64,000 nt of DNA from Flavobacterium psychrolimnae (GTDB lineage Bacteria; Bacteroidota; Bacteroidia; Flavobacteriales; Flavobacteriaceae), in NCBI RefSeq assembly GCF_003312425.1, contig NZ_QNUX01000006.1, positions 163,683-227,682 of the forward strand, in the 5' to 3' direction. Under the pieces are notes generated by a model. It was not told where the DNA came from and searched no databases. It saw only the letters and a program-made list of their open reading frames with translations. Below, one piece after another: positions 42,195 to 53,300 of the stretch (position 1 is its first letter; every line of letters begins with the position of its first letter). A program made the translations under genes and the position numbers.

Positions 42195-42899
42195 ATGAAC
42201 AAAACAATCCAACTTCAAGATTTAGGAACTAAAGATTACAAAGAAACTTGGGAATACCAAGAAGAATTGTTCAAAGAAATTGTTGACTTGAAAATTCGAA
42301 ATCGCAGAGAAGAACTCGATATAGAAACGCCTAATTACTTTCTTTTTGTGGAGCATCCGCATGTGTATACGCTAGGAAAAAGCGGTGATTTGAGTAATTT
42401 ACTATTATCTGAAAAGCAATTGGAAGCCAAAGGAGCGACTTTCTATAAAATCAATCGTGGTGGAGATATTACGTATCACGGTCCTGGACAAATCGTAGGT
42501 TATCCTATTATAGATTTGGAAAATTTCTTTACTGATATTCATAAATACTTGCGTTTTCTGGAAGAAGCTATCATTCTTACTCTTAATGAATATGGAATTG
42601 CTTGCGGTAGAAGCGAAGGTGAAACCGGAGTTTGGTTAGGCGCAGGAACTCCATTTGCCAGAAAAATTTGTGCTATGGGCGTTCGCGCTTCGCGTTGGGT
42701 AACCATGCACGGATTCGCTTTAAACGTAAATGCTGATTTGGGTTATTTTGACAATATCATTCCGTGTGGAATTCGCGGGAAAGCCGTAACTTCTTTAAAT
42801 GTAGAACTTGGCGTAGAAAAAGTTAATGAAGAAGAAGCCAAAGAAAAAATCCTGAAACATTTTTCTCATTTGTTTGAAGCTACATTTGAGAAATCATAA
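42195..42899 (+). CDS. lipB: octanoyl-[acyl-carrier-protein]--protein octanoyltransferase
   Basis: 234 residues. Transfers octanoyl from ACP to the lipoyl domains of 2-oxoacid dehydrogenases, the first step of lipoate synthesis. Family blocks are FVEHPHVYTLGKSGD, INRGGDITYHGPGQIVGYPI, GVRASRWVTMHGFALNVN and FDNIIPCGIRGKAVTSL, which contains the catalytic Cys and Lys. Length is normal. It converges with rnhB, with one base between the two stop codons and no clear terminator. Confidence 0.96.
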   Translation: MNKTIQLQDLGTKDYKETWEYQEELFKEIVDLKIRNRREELDIETPNYFLFVEHPHVYTLGKSGDLSNLLLSEKQLEAKGATFYKINRGGDITYHGPGQIVGYPIIDLENFFTDIHKYLRFLEEAIILTLNEYGIACGRSEGETGVWLGAGTPFARKICAMGVRASRWVTMHGFALNVNADLGYFDNIIPCGIRGKAVTSLNVELGVEKVNEEEAKEKILKHFSHLFEATFEKS

Positions 42900-42900
42900 A

Positions 42901-43560
42901 TCAAAAATCAAAAGAATATTGTTCCGGCAATAACCGAAATGTCATTCGGTGGTATTTTGTAACCCCGTAGATTCGGATTGCTTCTCGGTGTTCTTTGGTA
43001 GGATAACCTTTATTTTGTTTCCAATTGTACATTGGGAATTCCTCATGAATACGGTTCATGTATTCATCCCGATACGTTTTTGCCAACACAGAAGCGGCTG
43101 CAATACTCATGTATTTTGAATCTCCTTTAATAATACTCGCATTCGGAATCGAGTTTAGAATTTCAATTTCAGCATCGGTAAATATTTTTCCTCCACGGTT
43201 TTTAATTCCACCTTTAGGAATTAAAGGACTATTTCCGTCTACAATGATGAATTCAGGTCTCGGATCTAATTTTAAAATACTCTCCTGCATTGCTTTTATG
43301 GAGGCATTCAGAATGTTTATTTCGTCAATAACTAAAGGTTCCAAATGTGTTACTGCAAATGAAATGCATTCTTGCTCAATAATAGGTCTTAATTTTTCTC
43401 TCGCTTTTTCTGATAATTGCTTACTGTCATTCAGTAGCTCGTTTTGAAAATTTTCTGGTAATAGTACAGCGGCAGCAGTAACAGGTCCTGCAAGGCAGCC
43501 TCTGCCGGCTTCATCAGTTCCAGTCTCTAAATATTGTGTTAAAAAAAAGGAGCTTAACAT
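42901..43560 (-). CDS. rnhB: ribonuclease HII
   Basis: 219 residues. Cuts the RNA strand of RNA-DNA hybrids and removes single ribonucleotides from DNA. The active-site segment [22 protein letters not shown] is near the N-terminus, followed by [14 protein letters not shown] and the late Asp region [24 protein letters not shown]. Length is normal. It converges with lipB. Confidence 0.96.
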   Translation of the reverse strand: MLSSFFLTQYLETGTDEAGRGCLAGPVTAAAVLLPENFQNELLNDSKQLSEKAREKLRPIIEQECISFAVTHLEPLVIDEINILNASIKAMQESILKLDPRPEFIIVDGNSPLIPKGGIKNRGGKIFTDAEIEILNSIPNASIIKGDSKYMSIAAASVLAKTYRDEYMNRIHEEFPMYNWKQNKGYPTKEHREAIRIYGVTKYHRMTFRLLPEQYSFDF

Positions 43561-43699
43561 TAAATTAATTTTGGCAAAAATATAGTAAAATATCTAATTC
43601 ACTAGCTATAATTAATAATAGAAATTAAAAATTGATGGTTTCTGTTTATTTTGGTAAAGAATGTTGATAAAAATTAAATGTATTAATTTTTATAAATAG

Positions 43700-43730
43700 T
43701 TGGTTCTTTAAGAAATTATTATGATTTTTG
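43700..43730 (+). promoter_or_regulatory. promoter of SusC/SusD system 1 (TTG-N20-GATTTTTG)
   Basis: TTG at 43700-43702 and GATTTTTG (one mismatch to TAnnTTTG) at 43723-43730. The block TATGATTTTTGCTAAATAAC is identical to that before the second SusC gene. Confidence 0.65.
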
Positions 43731-43758
43731 CTAAATAACTAATTCAAAACAAATTAAT

Positions 43759-46700
43759 ATGAGATCAAAATTCAAATGGATTTTTTCGTTGCTGTTGGCG
43801 TTGTCAATGCAATTTGCGTTTGCACAGGAGAAAACGGTTAGTGGTGTCGTTTCTGATGCTTCTGGGCCAGTTCCTGGAGCAAATGTTTTAATTAAGGGTA
43901 CTAAATTAGGTGTCCAGACAGACTTTGATGGTAAGTATGCTATCAAAGCGAAAAGTGGAGATGTTTTGGTGTTTTCTTTTATTGGGATGGATAATACATC
44001 TGTTACGATAGGAGCTTCTAATACAATTAATGTAAAGTTGACATCAGGTTCTCAAACATTAAATGAGGTTGTTATTACTTCTTTTGGAATAAAAAGAGAT
44101 AAGAAATCACTTGGTTATTCTACTCCCAAAATTGATGCAGCTGAATTAACTGCTGCAAAATCTACTAACGTAACAAACCAACTAGCTGGAAAAGTTGCAG
44201 GTCTACGTGTCTCTGGTTCTGGAGGTGCATTTACAGGTTCAAGTGTTATCATAAGGGGATTTACAACTTTTACAGGAAGTAACCAGCCTCTGTACGTTGT
44301 GGATGGGGTGCCTATTGATAATAGTGGTGGAGGTGCAGCTTTACAAAGAGGAGCGTCACCATCAAATCGTGCTATTGATATTAATTCGGAAGACGTTGAA
44401 AGTGTTGTTGTTTTAAAAGACGCTGCTTCAACAGCTCTTTATGGTTCAAGAGGAGCCTCAGGAGTTATTTTAATTACAACTAAGAAAGGTAAAAAAGGTG
44501 AAAAATCTTCAATCACCTTTAGCTCAAGCTACAATGTAGGAAATGTAAATCGCTTGCCAGATTATCAAAATGAATATGCTCAAGGATTAAATGGGACGTT
44601 AACACCCGCTCAGATAGGTACTGCTACTGCTAATGTTCCTGGAACAATGACAGCCTCATCATGGGGTCCAAGAATTATGGGGCAAACTATTGTGAATTCT
44701 TATGGTCAGTCAGAAGTTTTGCAGGCTTACCGAAATAATGTTAAAGATATTTTTCAAACAGCTTACAATGCTCAAAATAACTTAAGTTTTAGTGGTGGCT
44801 CTGAAAAATCTTCTTTTAGACTTGCTCTTGGTAATACTGAGGAGACCTACGTTATTGATAATAACAAGTTACTTCGTAGCAATATATCTTTTTCAGGAAA
44901 TACTCAAATGACAGACAAATTAAATGTGGGAGCTAATATTACTTATACGAATACAAGTTCTAGAAGAACCTTGCAGGGTAATAATTTATCAAATCCCCTT
45001 TTTAGAGGATATTTTACTCCAAGATCTTATAATTTATCTGGTTTGCCTTTTGAAAATGCAAATGGACAACAGTTGTATGCTGGTGGTGAAGATAATCCAT
45101 ATTGGACAATCAAGAATAACACATATAAGGATAAGGTAAATAGAGTTTTAGCTAATTTTAATGCAAAATATGATTTTACTAGCTGGTTGAATGCAGATTT
45201 TAGAATTGGAACAGATTTTTATAATCTAAATAGTGCCGGATTTGACGAAGTTGGAAACAGAGGCGCTGGTAATGTTCAAGGATCAACTCTTGTAGGAGGA
45301 TTAGTTGAAAGCACTACTAATGTACACAATTTGAACTCTTATTTTACTTTAAATGCTAATAAAAAGTTTGGGGACTTCACATTGTCAGGATCGCTAGGTA
45401 ATGAGTTCAATAATAACTACAGCTTTGCTTCAACTGTTACTGGTATAAGTTTGGTTATTCCAGGATTTGCAAATTTATCTAATGCTGTTACTTTTAACCC
45501 TTCTTCTGCAATAGGTAATACTAAATTATTTGGAGTGTTTGCAGATGCTGTTATTGAGTATAAAAATTTCTTATCTTTGAATGTTAAAGCAAGAAATGAT
45601 TGGTCTTCTACATTGGCGCCAGCAAATAATTCTATATTTTATCCTGCTGTTTCAGGAAGTTTTGTTTTAACAGAGGCATTTCCTGGAATTAAACTTGATG
45701 GTAAAATTAATTTAATCAAATTTAGAGCGAGTTTAGGTGAAGTTGGTAAAGGTGCGCCCGCTTATGCTACTGATTCATATTTTGCTCGAGCAAGTGCTGC
45801 TGATGGCTTTGGGCCTCAAATTGTATTCCCTTTTAATGGTAATGCTGGTTTTTCTCTTTCAGATGTAGCTGGAAACCAGGCGCTGACTCCAGAATTTACA
45901 AGAGAGTTTGCAGTTGGTACTGAAATGGGATTTTTTAATAACCGATTAAATATTGATGCTACTTATTATAAGCGTAACACAAGAAATGTAATCTTAAGTG
46001 TGCCAGTTTCTGCCGCTTCTGGAGTAACTAATGTATTGCAAAATGCTGGGAAGCTTTCTACTAAAGGTGTTGAAATAGCGTTATCTGGAACACCAATAAA
46101 GACTCCTAATTTCTCTTGGGATTTAGGAGTAAATTACACCCAATTTAAATCTACTGTTGATGAACTTGCACCAGGTGTATCCAATATATTTTTGGGCGGT
46201 TTTACAACTCCAAACATTCGTTTAGTTGCAGGGGATCAGTATGGTCAAATTTATGGATCTGCTTATCAGAGAAATTCTGACGGGCAAATGTTGATTAATC
46301 CAGCTACAGGTTTGCCTCTTCAAACAGCCGGAGTAGAAAAAATTGGAAATCCAAATCCAGATTTCACGATGGGTATTACAAATACTTTTTCATACAAAAA
46401 TTTCAGTTTGTATGTTTTACTTGATATCCGTGAAGGTGGTGATCAGTATTCAAGAAACATTGCGGATGTTCAAAGAAATGGAGTTACAGCTGAGACTGCT
46501 GAGTTTCCAAGGTTTGAAGCTGATAACGTTACGCCAACAACTCCTTATCTATTTCAAGGTGTTTATGCATCAGGACCAAATGCAGGTCAGGTTAATACAA
46601 CCAGTGTTACTTCACAGGCATATTACGGAAATAATGGTAAGTATATAGCTGCTGAAGGTTTTATCTATGACACCTCATGGTTTAGAGTAAGGGAAGTTTC

Positions 46701-46917
46701 ATTGTCTTACAGATTAAGTTCTAAGTTATTGCAAAATTCACCTTTTAAACAGTTTGAAATTGGTGCATTTGGAAGAAACTTATTTTTAAGTGCTCCTAAT
46801 TATCCACATTTTGATCCAGAACAAAATGCCTTGGGAGTTAGCAACGCGCAAGGTCTTGAGTTCAACTCTTTGCCAAATACCAGAACAGTTGGTTTTAATC
46901 TTAAAGTAGTACTTTAG
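43759..46917 (+). CDS. SusC/RagA family TonB-linked outer-membrane protein, system 1
   Basis: 1052 residues. Sec signal ending at AFAQ, then a carboxypeptidase regulatory-like domain (about 22-108, with VSGVVSDASGPVPGANVLIKG), a TonB plug domain (about 115-235, with YVVDGVPIDNSGGG and SVVVLKDAASTALYGSRGASGVILITTKKG), and a beta-barrel ending in TRTVGFNLKVVL. It imports nutrients through the outer membrane together with its SusD partner 14 bases downstream. The substrate is not evident from sequence; no glycan enzymes are nearby. Confidence 0.96.
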   Translation: MRSKFKWIFSLLLALSMQFAFAQEKTVSGVVSDASGPVPGANVLIKGTKLGVQTDFDGKYAIKAKSGDVLVFSFIGMDNTSVTIGASNTINVKLTSGSQTLNEVVITSFGIKRDKKSLGYSTPKIDAAELTAAKSTNVTNQLAGKVAGLRVSGSGGAFTGSSVIIRGFTTFTGSNQPLYVVDGVPIDNSGGGAALQRGASPSNRAIDINSEDVESVVVLKDAASTALYGSRGASGVILITTKKGKKGEKSSITFSSSYNVGNVNRLPDYQNEYAQGLNGTLTPAQIGTATANVPGTMTASSWGPRIMGQTIVNSYGQSEVLQAYRNNVKDIFQTAYNAQNNLSFSGGSEKSSFRLALGNTEETYVIDNNKLLRSNISFSGNTQMTDKLNVGANITYTNTSSRRTLQGNNLSNPLFRGYFTPRSYNLSGLPFENANGQQLYAGGEDNPYWTIKNNTYKDKVNRVLANFNAKYDFTSWLNADFRIGTDFYNLNSAGFDEVGNRGAGNVQGSTLVGGLVESTTNVHNLNSYFTLNANKKFGDFTLSGSLGNEFNNNYSFASTVTGISLVIPGFANLSNAVTFNPSSAIGNTKLFGVFADAVIEYKNFLSLNVKARNDWSSTLAPANNSIFYPAVSGSFVLTEAFPGIKLDGKINLIKFRASLGEVGKGAPAYATDSYFARASAADGFGPQIVFPFNGNAGFSLSDVAGNQALTPEFTREFAVGTEMGFFNNRLNIDATYYKRNTRNVILSVPVSAASGVTNVLQNAGKLSTKGVEIALSGTPIKTPNFSWDLGVNYTQFKSTVDELAPGVSNIFLGGFTTPNIRLVAGDQYGQIYGSAYQRNSDGQMLINPATGLPLQTAGVEKIGNPNPDFTMGITNTFSYKNFSLYVLLDIREGGDQYSRNIADVQRNGVTAETAEFPRFEADNVTPTTPYLFQGVYASGPNAGQVNTTSVTSQAYYGNNGKYIAAEGFIYDTSWFRVREVSLSYRLSSKLLQNSPFKQFEIGAFGRNLFLSAPNYPHFDPEQNALGVSNAQGLEFNSLPNTRTVGFNLKVVL

Positions 46918-46931
46918 TAATAATTTATAAT

Positions 46932-48395
46932 ATGAAAAATATAAAAAATAAAATAGTGTCGGCACTATTCATAGTTGCTTTCTTTATGAGTAGTTGTGAG
47001 TTTGAAGGTACTAATGTTGATCCTAGCAGTGTAATAGATGCTCCTATAAATTTACAGATGACCTCATTAACCACAAATGTTGGTTTTCTAGCAGGCAGTG
47101 ATTTGAATAGGTACTCATCTTTAATCATGCAACAGTACTCAGGACAGTCCACTGGAGCCACAACTCAAACACAATTTTTTGAACAGTATCAAATAGTTGG
47201 ATCTGATTTAAATAATGTATGGTCAAGTATTTATGCTACTATTTTGAATGATGCCGAGAATATTATTAGGGGTGCTCAATCTACTAATAGTCCACATTAT
47301 TCAGGTGTTGCTAAAATTCTTAAGGCCTACACTTATCAGTTAGCTGTAGATACTTGGGGTAGTATACCGTATTCAGATACTCAAAAATTAGCTTCTAATG
47401 TTAAACCTAAGTATGATTTAGATGAAACTATTTATACCGATTTAATTAAGTTGCTTGATGAAGGTATTGCAGAGGTTAATGCTACAACATCAAACATTTC
47501 ACCAGGAATGAATAGCACTATTTACCCGGGTGCATTTGCTACATCGAAGCTTAATTGGGTTAAATTCGCTAATACATTAAAATTAAGAATTTTCTTACAT
47601 TATAGTGAAAAAAATCCAACATTTGCCAAAACTAAAATTGATGAGTTGGTAAATTCAAGTGCGGTATTTATGACGGGTAACGCTGACAGTTTTCAAATGA
47701 ATTTTATTAATGCTGGAAATGCAAGAAACCCTATTGATCAATTTGAAACAAATAGAGCAAATAACTTAGTAGCTAATGCTAAGTTGGTCTCTATGATGAA
47801 TGAAAAAGCGGATCCAAGAAGACAATTTTATTTCACACAATTACCAGCAAACTCTGGTCTATACGTCGGAGCTGTATCTGGTGCGCCTGCTGCTCCTGCT
47901 AATTATTCAAAAATACATACATACTTAAGAGGTATTCTTACCGGAACTGCCTATTCTGGTGCAGCTCCAATTCGAATGTTAACTTTTGCGGAATATAATT
48001 TTATTAGAGCTGAGGCTGCTTTGAGATTTAATTCACCGGGTACGGCTCAAACGTTCTTTCAAGCGGGTGTTAGAGCTTCAATGGAAAGCGCTGGTGTTGC
48101 TGCTGCTGATATTACAACTTATTTAGGAGCTAATGGTGTTTTAACTGGTTCGGCAACTCAACAATTAGAGCAAATTATAAATGAGAAGTACATTGCAAGT
48201 TATGGAGTTGTATCAGAGCCTTGGGCTGATTGGAGAAGAACTGGTTATCCTACTTTAGTTTTACCTGCAAACGCCGTGACTGCTTTTGTTCCTAGATCAT
48301 TATTCTATCCTCAATCTGAGATTGATTTGAATCCAGAAAATGCAACTCAAAAAGCTGGTATGAATACAAAAGTATTTTGGGATACTAGGCCATAA
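46932..48395 (+). CDS. SusD/RagB family nutrient-binding lipoprotein, system 1
   Basis: 487 residues. Lipoprotein signal (SALFIVAFFMSSCEFEG, Cys at about residue 18), then the helical SusD fold of the SusD-like type 2 family (LTTNVGFLAGSDLNRYSSLIMQQYSGQ, AKILKAYTYQLAVDTWGSIPYSDTQK, INEKYIASYGVVSEPWADWRRTGYP). It forms the lid of the SusC channel. The gene starts 14 bases after susC and is followed by a strong terminator. Confidence 0.95.
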   Translation: MKNIKNKIVSALFIVAFFMSSCEFEGTNVDPSSVIDAPINLQMTSLTTNVGFLAGSDLNRYSSLIMQQYSGQSTGATTQTQFFEQYQIVGSDLNNVWSSIYATILNDAENIIRGAQSTNSPHYSGVAKILKAYTYQLAVDTWGSIPYSDTQKLASNVKPKYDLDETIYTDLIKLLDEGIAEVNATTSNISPGMNSTIYPGAFATSKLNWVKFANTLKLRIFLHYSEKNPTFAKTKIDELVNSSAVFMTGNADSFQMNFINAGNARNPIDQFETNRANNLVANAKLVSMMNEKADPRRQFYFTQLPANSGLYVGAVSGAPAAPANYSKIHTYLRGILTGTAYSGAAPIRMLTFAEYNFIRAEAALRFNSPGTAQTFFQAGVRASMESAGVAAADITTYLGANGVLTGSATQQLEQIINEKYIASYGVVSEPWADWRRTGYPTLVLPANAVTAFVPRSLFYPQSEIDLNPENATQKAGMNTKVFWDTRP

Positions 48396-48413
48396 TTATT
48401 TTTATAATTTATT

Positions 48414-48453
48414 AAAACAGCTAGAAGATTTTATCTTCTAGCTGTTTTTTTTT
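48414..48453 (+). terminator. strong terminator of SusC/SusD system 1
   Basis: AAAACAGCTAGAAGAT and ATCTTCTAGCTGTTTT form a perfect 16-base stem followed by a T run. Confidence 0.9.
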
Positions 48454-50348
48454 GTTTGCAAATTTTTAGAATGATTGTTATCTAATAGTTTAAGTCCAAC
48501 AGTTTGTAAGTAATTAAATTATCAACTAATATACCAGTGAAAAAGTCGGTTTTTTAGAACTCTCTCATCCTCGCTCTTTTAGTATGTTTTTTGTTTTACA
48601 CTGATATGTGCAGTAGAATTGGTTTGTGCTGCTGTTAAAAAGTTTCACTTAATTTATTTAATAATTAAGCGATATTGTGTATGAGATATTAGTCAATCTT
48701 TTACATTAACATCCCTGCTCTTCTCTGTAACAAAGAGAAAATGTTAATTGTGCCATATTTCTGTAATCTAATAAAAATGTCGTTGCATCAATTAATTATA
48801 AGGTATTTTTTTACTCGGATATGTTGAAAATATGAGTTTAGTCCTCGCTTTTTGAATTGTGGTTTGTTTGTCATTTTTTTTGTACGTAGCGTGTTGTCGC
48901 GAAAACTTTCACCATAGTGCTTTTAGCAAGCTTGTATTAATTTATAGTTTTTTCTTGGTGGTCTTTTAAATCAATTACATTGTTGTATGCATGTGTTTGC
49001 TGAGTGTGATCGATTCTGTTTCTTTTTCAGTTAATTTTGTACGAGGCAAAAACCTTTTCTGGTGTCGCTTTTGCTAAAATGTTTTTTCTCTTATATTTTT
49101 AAATTAGCCTCATCGTTGTTCAAGTTATTTATCGTCTATTTTGAGCTGTAAATTTTAATGATATTTCAATTTTTTTTCTTTTTTTTGGCATGTGCTGTAA
49201 TGCCAACTAATTATCTTTTTATCAATTACAGTTGTTGTTATGTCGTAACATAAGATAAACTTCTGTTTGATATTTCTAAGTATCATTATTATAAGTACTT
49301 ATGTTATTTTTTGATGGATATTTTCGTAGTCTTTAATTTATCGAAGTTTCTTTGGTTGAAATTAAATAAGTTGTTTTGTTTTTTGAGTATTTTCAGAAAC
49401 AACAAATAATTCTCAATAGGTACAATTGTAAATATTTGTATTCTTTGCCAATTTTTTTTATCAAATACTGAGATTTTAGCCCTTATGGACTATCTATTAT
49501 TTATCTTGAGCCAGTTTTTTTTGAATCTCACGTTGTTTTTATTTTGGTTGAATGTACGCTCTATACTTAATCACGCGGGCTTTTGTACAAAGGATTATCG
49601 AAATTACTATTTCAAGTAAAAATAATTTTAAGAATAATGCTATAGCATAAAGTGCTTCGAAGTTTTGCTTTTCTCTGGAAGTCAGTATTGAGATTCTCAT
49701 GAAAATTTGCATTTTAATCTTGAGAATTTGATTAATTCGAAATAATAATGACCGATAGCTAATGGGCTAATGAGATTTTATTTATTTCCCTAGACTTACA
49801 TTTTTCTAGTAAATGATTTCAAATTTTATTTTGGTGATACTAAGAAAATCAATTGTTTTATTCTTCTAAGATTTTAAATAAAATGTCCCTTTGATGATAG
49901 AAATCACTTTGGAATTGATTTTAAAGTTCATTTAACTAACTATTTTTTTGTTCAAATCCAGGTACGTATCTATTTAAATGTTATTCTAATTGGATGCTTT
50001 TGCATATTTTTAGCTTTTAGTTTTGCTATTTTGTTTAACGTCTTTGGGGCTTTTAGATGATGTTTTATATAAAGGAAAAATATTTTTCTTAATTATATAA
50101 TCGGGAATAATATAAATATATCAGATATTGTTTGCAAAAAAAGATAATTTGTTACATGGTTTTGATGTAAAAGTGCGCTTTATGTATAAATGCTTACTTA
50201 TTAAGTAATTTTATTTGAAAATAAAAAGCATATATGTTTTTTTTATGGGAATACTTTGTCAATTGTTTTTTGTTAAATTATTTTAAAGATTTGTTTTTTT
50301 AAGATTTATTTATGATTTTTGCTAAATAACTAACTCAAATTATTACAT
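48454..50348. other. 1.9-kb gene-free T-rich region between the two SusC/SusD systems
   Basis: No reading frame of 60 or more residues occurs on either strand, and no tRNA or CRISPR was seen. The plus strand is very T-rich with many runs of five to eight T. Local hairpins can be seen: a nested one at 48706-48747 (TTAACAT/ATGTTAA around TTCTCT/AGAGAA) and a 7-base one at 49185-49206 (TTGGCAT/ATGCCAA). The last 60 bases carry the promoter of system 2. It could be decayed DNA or a long untranslated or regulatory region. Confidence 0.6.
50291..50321 (+). promoter_or_regulatory. promoter of SusC/SusD system 2 (TTG-N20-GATTTTTG)
   Basis: TTG at 50291-50293 and GATTTTTG at 50314-50321, with exactly the same spacing and the same downstream bases as the promoter at 43700-43730. 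Confidence 0.65.
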
Positions 50349-53300
50349 ATGAAATCAAAGTTTACATGGATTCTAACGCTATCCTTAGCGTTCTTTATTC
50401 AGTTTTCGTTTGCACAAGAAAAAACAGTTCAGGGTGTTGTCTCTGATAATGGACTTCCATTGCCTGGTGTTTCAATATCTGTAAAGGGAACTAAGAGAGG
50501 TGCTCAAACCGATTATGACGGAAAATATACTATTAGGGCTAGTGCTGGCGAAAAGCTAGAGTTTTCTTTTATAGGATACAAATCTAAAAGTGTTATTGTT
50601 GGTGCTTCCAGCACCATCAATGTTCAGATGGAAGATGATGTTCTACAATTGGAAGGTGTTGTGGTTACTGGTTATCAAACACTGAAAAAAGAGAGAGCAA
50701 CCTCCTCAATCGCATCTGTAAATGTTGAGGAACTTGAAGAAAGAGCGCAGGCATCTATTGTTCAAAACCTGCAAGGGATGGTTGCTGGACTTAATATTGC
50801 TACAGGTTCAGGGCAGCCTGGATCAGATAGTACTATATTATTAAGGGGTGTTGGTTCTTTGAATGGTAATATTGAACCGCTTATTATTGTGGATGGTATG
50901 CCTGTTGACGAGGATGGTTTTAGATCTATCACTCAAACGGATATTGTATCTACTTCTGTGTTGAAAGATGCTGCAGCTACTTCTATTTACGGAAATAGAG
51001 GTGCTAACGGTGTAATAATCATCGAGACTAGAAGAGGAAAATTTGATCAAGATCTTGATGTTAAATACCAAACTCAATATGGTATTTCTAATTTACAAGA
51101 TTTTAGAATAGATGTTATGAATACTTCTCAATTACTAAACTTTCAAAGAGCTAATAATAGAGGATTTGGAGGTACAGGTAATCCTGATCAACCAGGACAA
51201 CCTTTAACAGATGCGCAAATTGCATCTCAGTTAGATATCAATTGGAGAGATCAGTTTTTCAGAACTGGTACAACACAGCAGCACGATCTATCTTTTTCTT
51301 CAGGATCTAAAAACACTAAAAATTATACTTCTATTGGTTTCTTAGATCAACAAGGTATTTTTATTGCTTCTACTTTTAAGCGTTTTAATTTTAGAAATAA
51401 TTTTACAGGGAAAAGTAGTAATGGTAAATTTAATTACTCTTCAGGATTAAGTGCAAACTTTACAAGAAGTAACAACGTTGCTGGTGCTGGTGGAAATTCT
51501 ACCTTTTTCCAACCGTTTACTGCTGCAATTAGAGGTTTACCTTACTTAGATCCGTCTACCGCGTTAACTTTAACAGGAGCTCCGATTGTTGATAATGCTC
51601 CATTGATTCTTTTAAATTCACTTGCTTTTAATGACAATTTTGATGATGAGCTTAAGATATTAGCAAATTTCACTGCCGATTATAAAATTACAAAAAATCT
51701 TACTGCTGGAATTAACTTAGGTGTTGATTATTCATCATTTACTACTCTTAGTGTTACTGACCCAAGAAGTTTCCTTGGTCCATACCAAGTGAATATTAAT
51801 GCACAGTATGGTGGTATCTTTGGAGAGTCATATTCACGTGACTTTAGATTTAACAGTAATACTTACCTTAAATATAGCAAAACTTTTGCTGATAAACACA
51901 CTTTTGATGCGGGTCTATATTTAGAGTATTACAAAGCTCATTTTAACGGATTTAACTACCAAAAGCGTGGTTTAGATCCAAGAGCGTTAGGTACAGGTGC
52001 AGCTTTTATTACTCCTGTAATAGAGCCTGCTGTTGATGCGGTTGCAACCCAGTATATTCCTACTGTTGGTTCTTTTAAAGTTCAGGAAGGTTTATTTTCT
52101 TATTTTGGTGCAATCAATTACGACTACGATAGTACTTATGGTTTAAGTTTAACTGTAAGAAGAGATGCTTCTTTTAGATTCGTTGAGGATAATAAGTGGG
52201 GTACTTTTTGGTCAGTTGGAGGTCGTTGGAATTTATCCAAAGAGGAGTTTTTAGAGGATTCTAAAGTTTTTAGTGCCTTGAAATTACGTGCTTCTTATGG
52301 TACTTCTGGTAATCAACGTGTGAATAATGCACAGTATAGTGCACTTTTATTACCATATACAACTTATGCAGTAGGAACAGGTTATAACGGTACAGCTTCA
52401 ACAGTATTGTCGCAAATCGCTAATCCTGATGTAAGATGGGAAGAAATTTCTCAGGCTAACATTGGTCTTGATTTTGCATTATTTAATTCTAAAGTTAGCG
52501 GAAGTCTAGATGTGTACAGAAAACTTACTGAAGATCTATATCAAAGTAATCCGGTTTCTCCTGTCCAAGGTACATCATCAATTGATGCTAACGTAGGGTC
52601 TTTAGAAAACAGAGGAGTCGAATTGGCTCTTAACTACGATGTATATAGTAAAGATTCTTGGAAAATTGGTGTAGGAGGTAATGTGTCTTACAACAAAAAC
52701 AAAATTCTTGAGTTGCCAGAATCTGCTAATGGACTAATTTTTGCAGGTGGGTCTACAGCAATCGCTGAGGGTCAGCCAGTTGGCGCATATTATGTGAATG
52801 AATATGCAGGGGTAAATCCTGCAAACGGTAATCCTTTATTCAAAACAGCAAATGGTGGATTAACCGAAATTTTAGCAGATGCAAATAGAGTTTTCAATGG
52901 TGAGCAACTTTATCCTATTTGGCAAGGTGGTTTTACTTCTAGTGTCTCTTACAAAGGATTTAACCTTTATACACAATGGAGTTTCGTTGCAGATCTTGCT
53001 AGAAATAACTTAGATTTAGCAACATTAGAGAATGTTACAAATATTGCAGATGGTGGTAACCGTGCTGTTTCTATTCAAAACGCGTGGACTACTCCAGGTC
53101 AAATTACATCAATGCCAAGAATTGGTAACGGTTTAAACGAGATCAGTTATATCAACAGTACTGACAGATATTTAGATGATGCATCTTATTTAAGATTGAG
53201 AAACGTAAGTTTTTCTTATGCTTTTGATAAGAAAACGTTGGCAGATATTTCTTTTCTAAAAGGATTGAAATTTTATGTACAAGCAGAAAATTTAGTAACC

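Noticed and set aside
48454..50348. CRISPR array or tRNA cluster in the long gap
   Set aside because: No regularly spaced repeats and no cloverleaf-like sequences were found; the similar segments near 48890 and 49050 are too unlike and too few.
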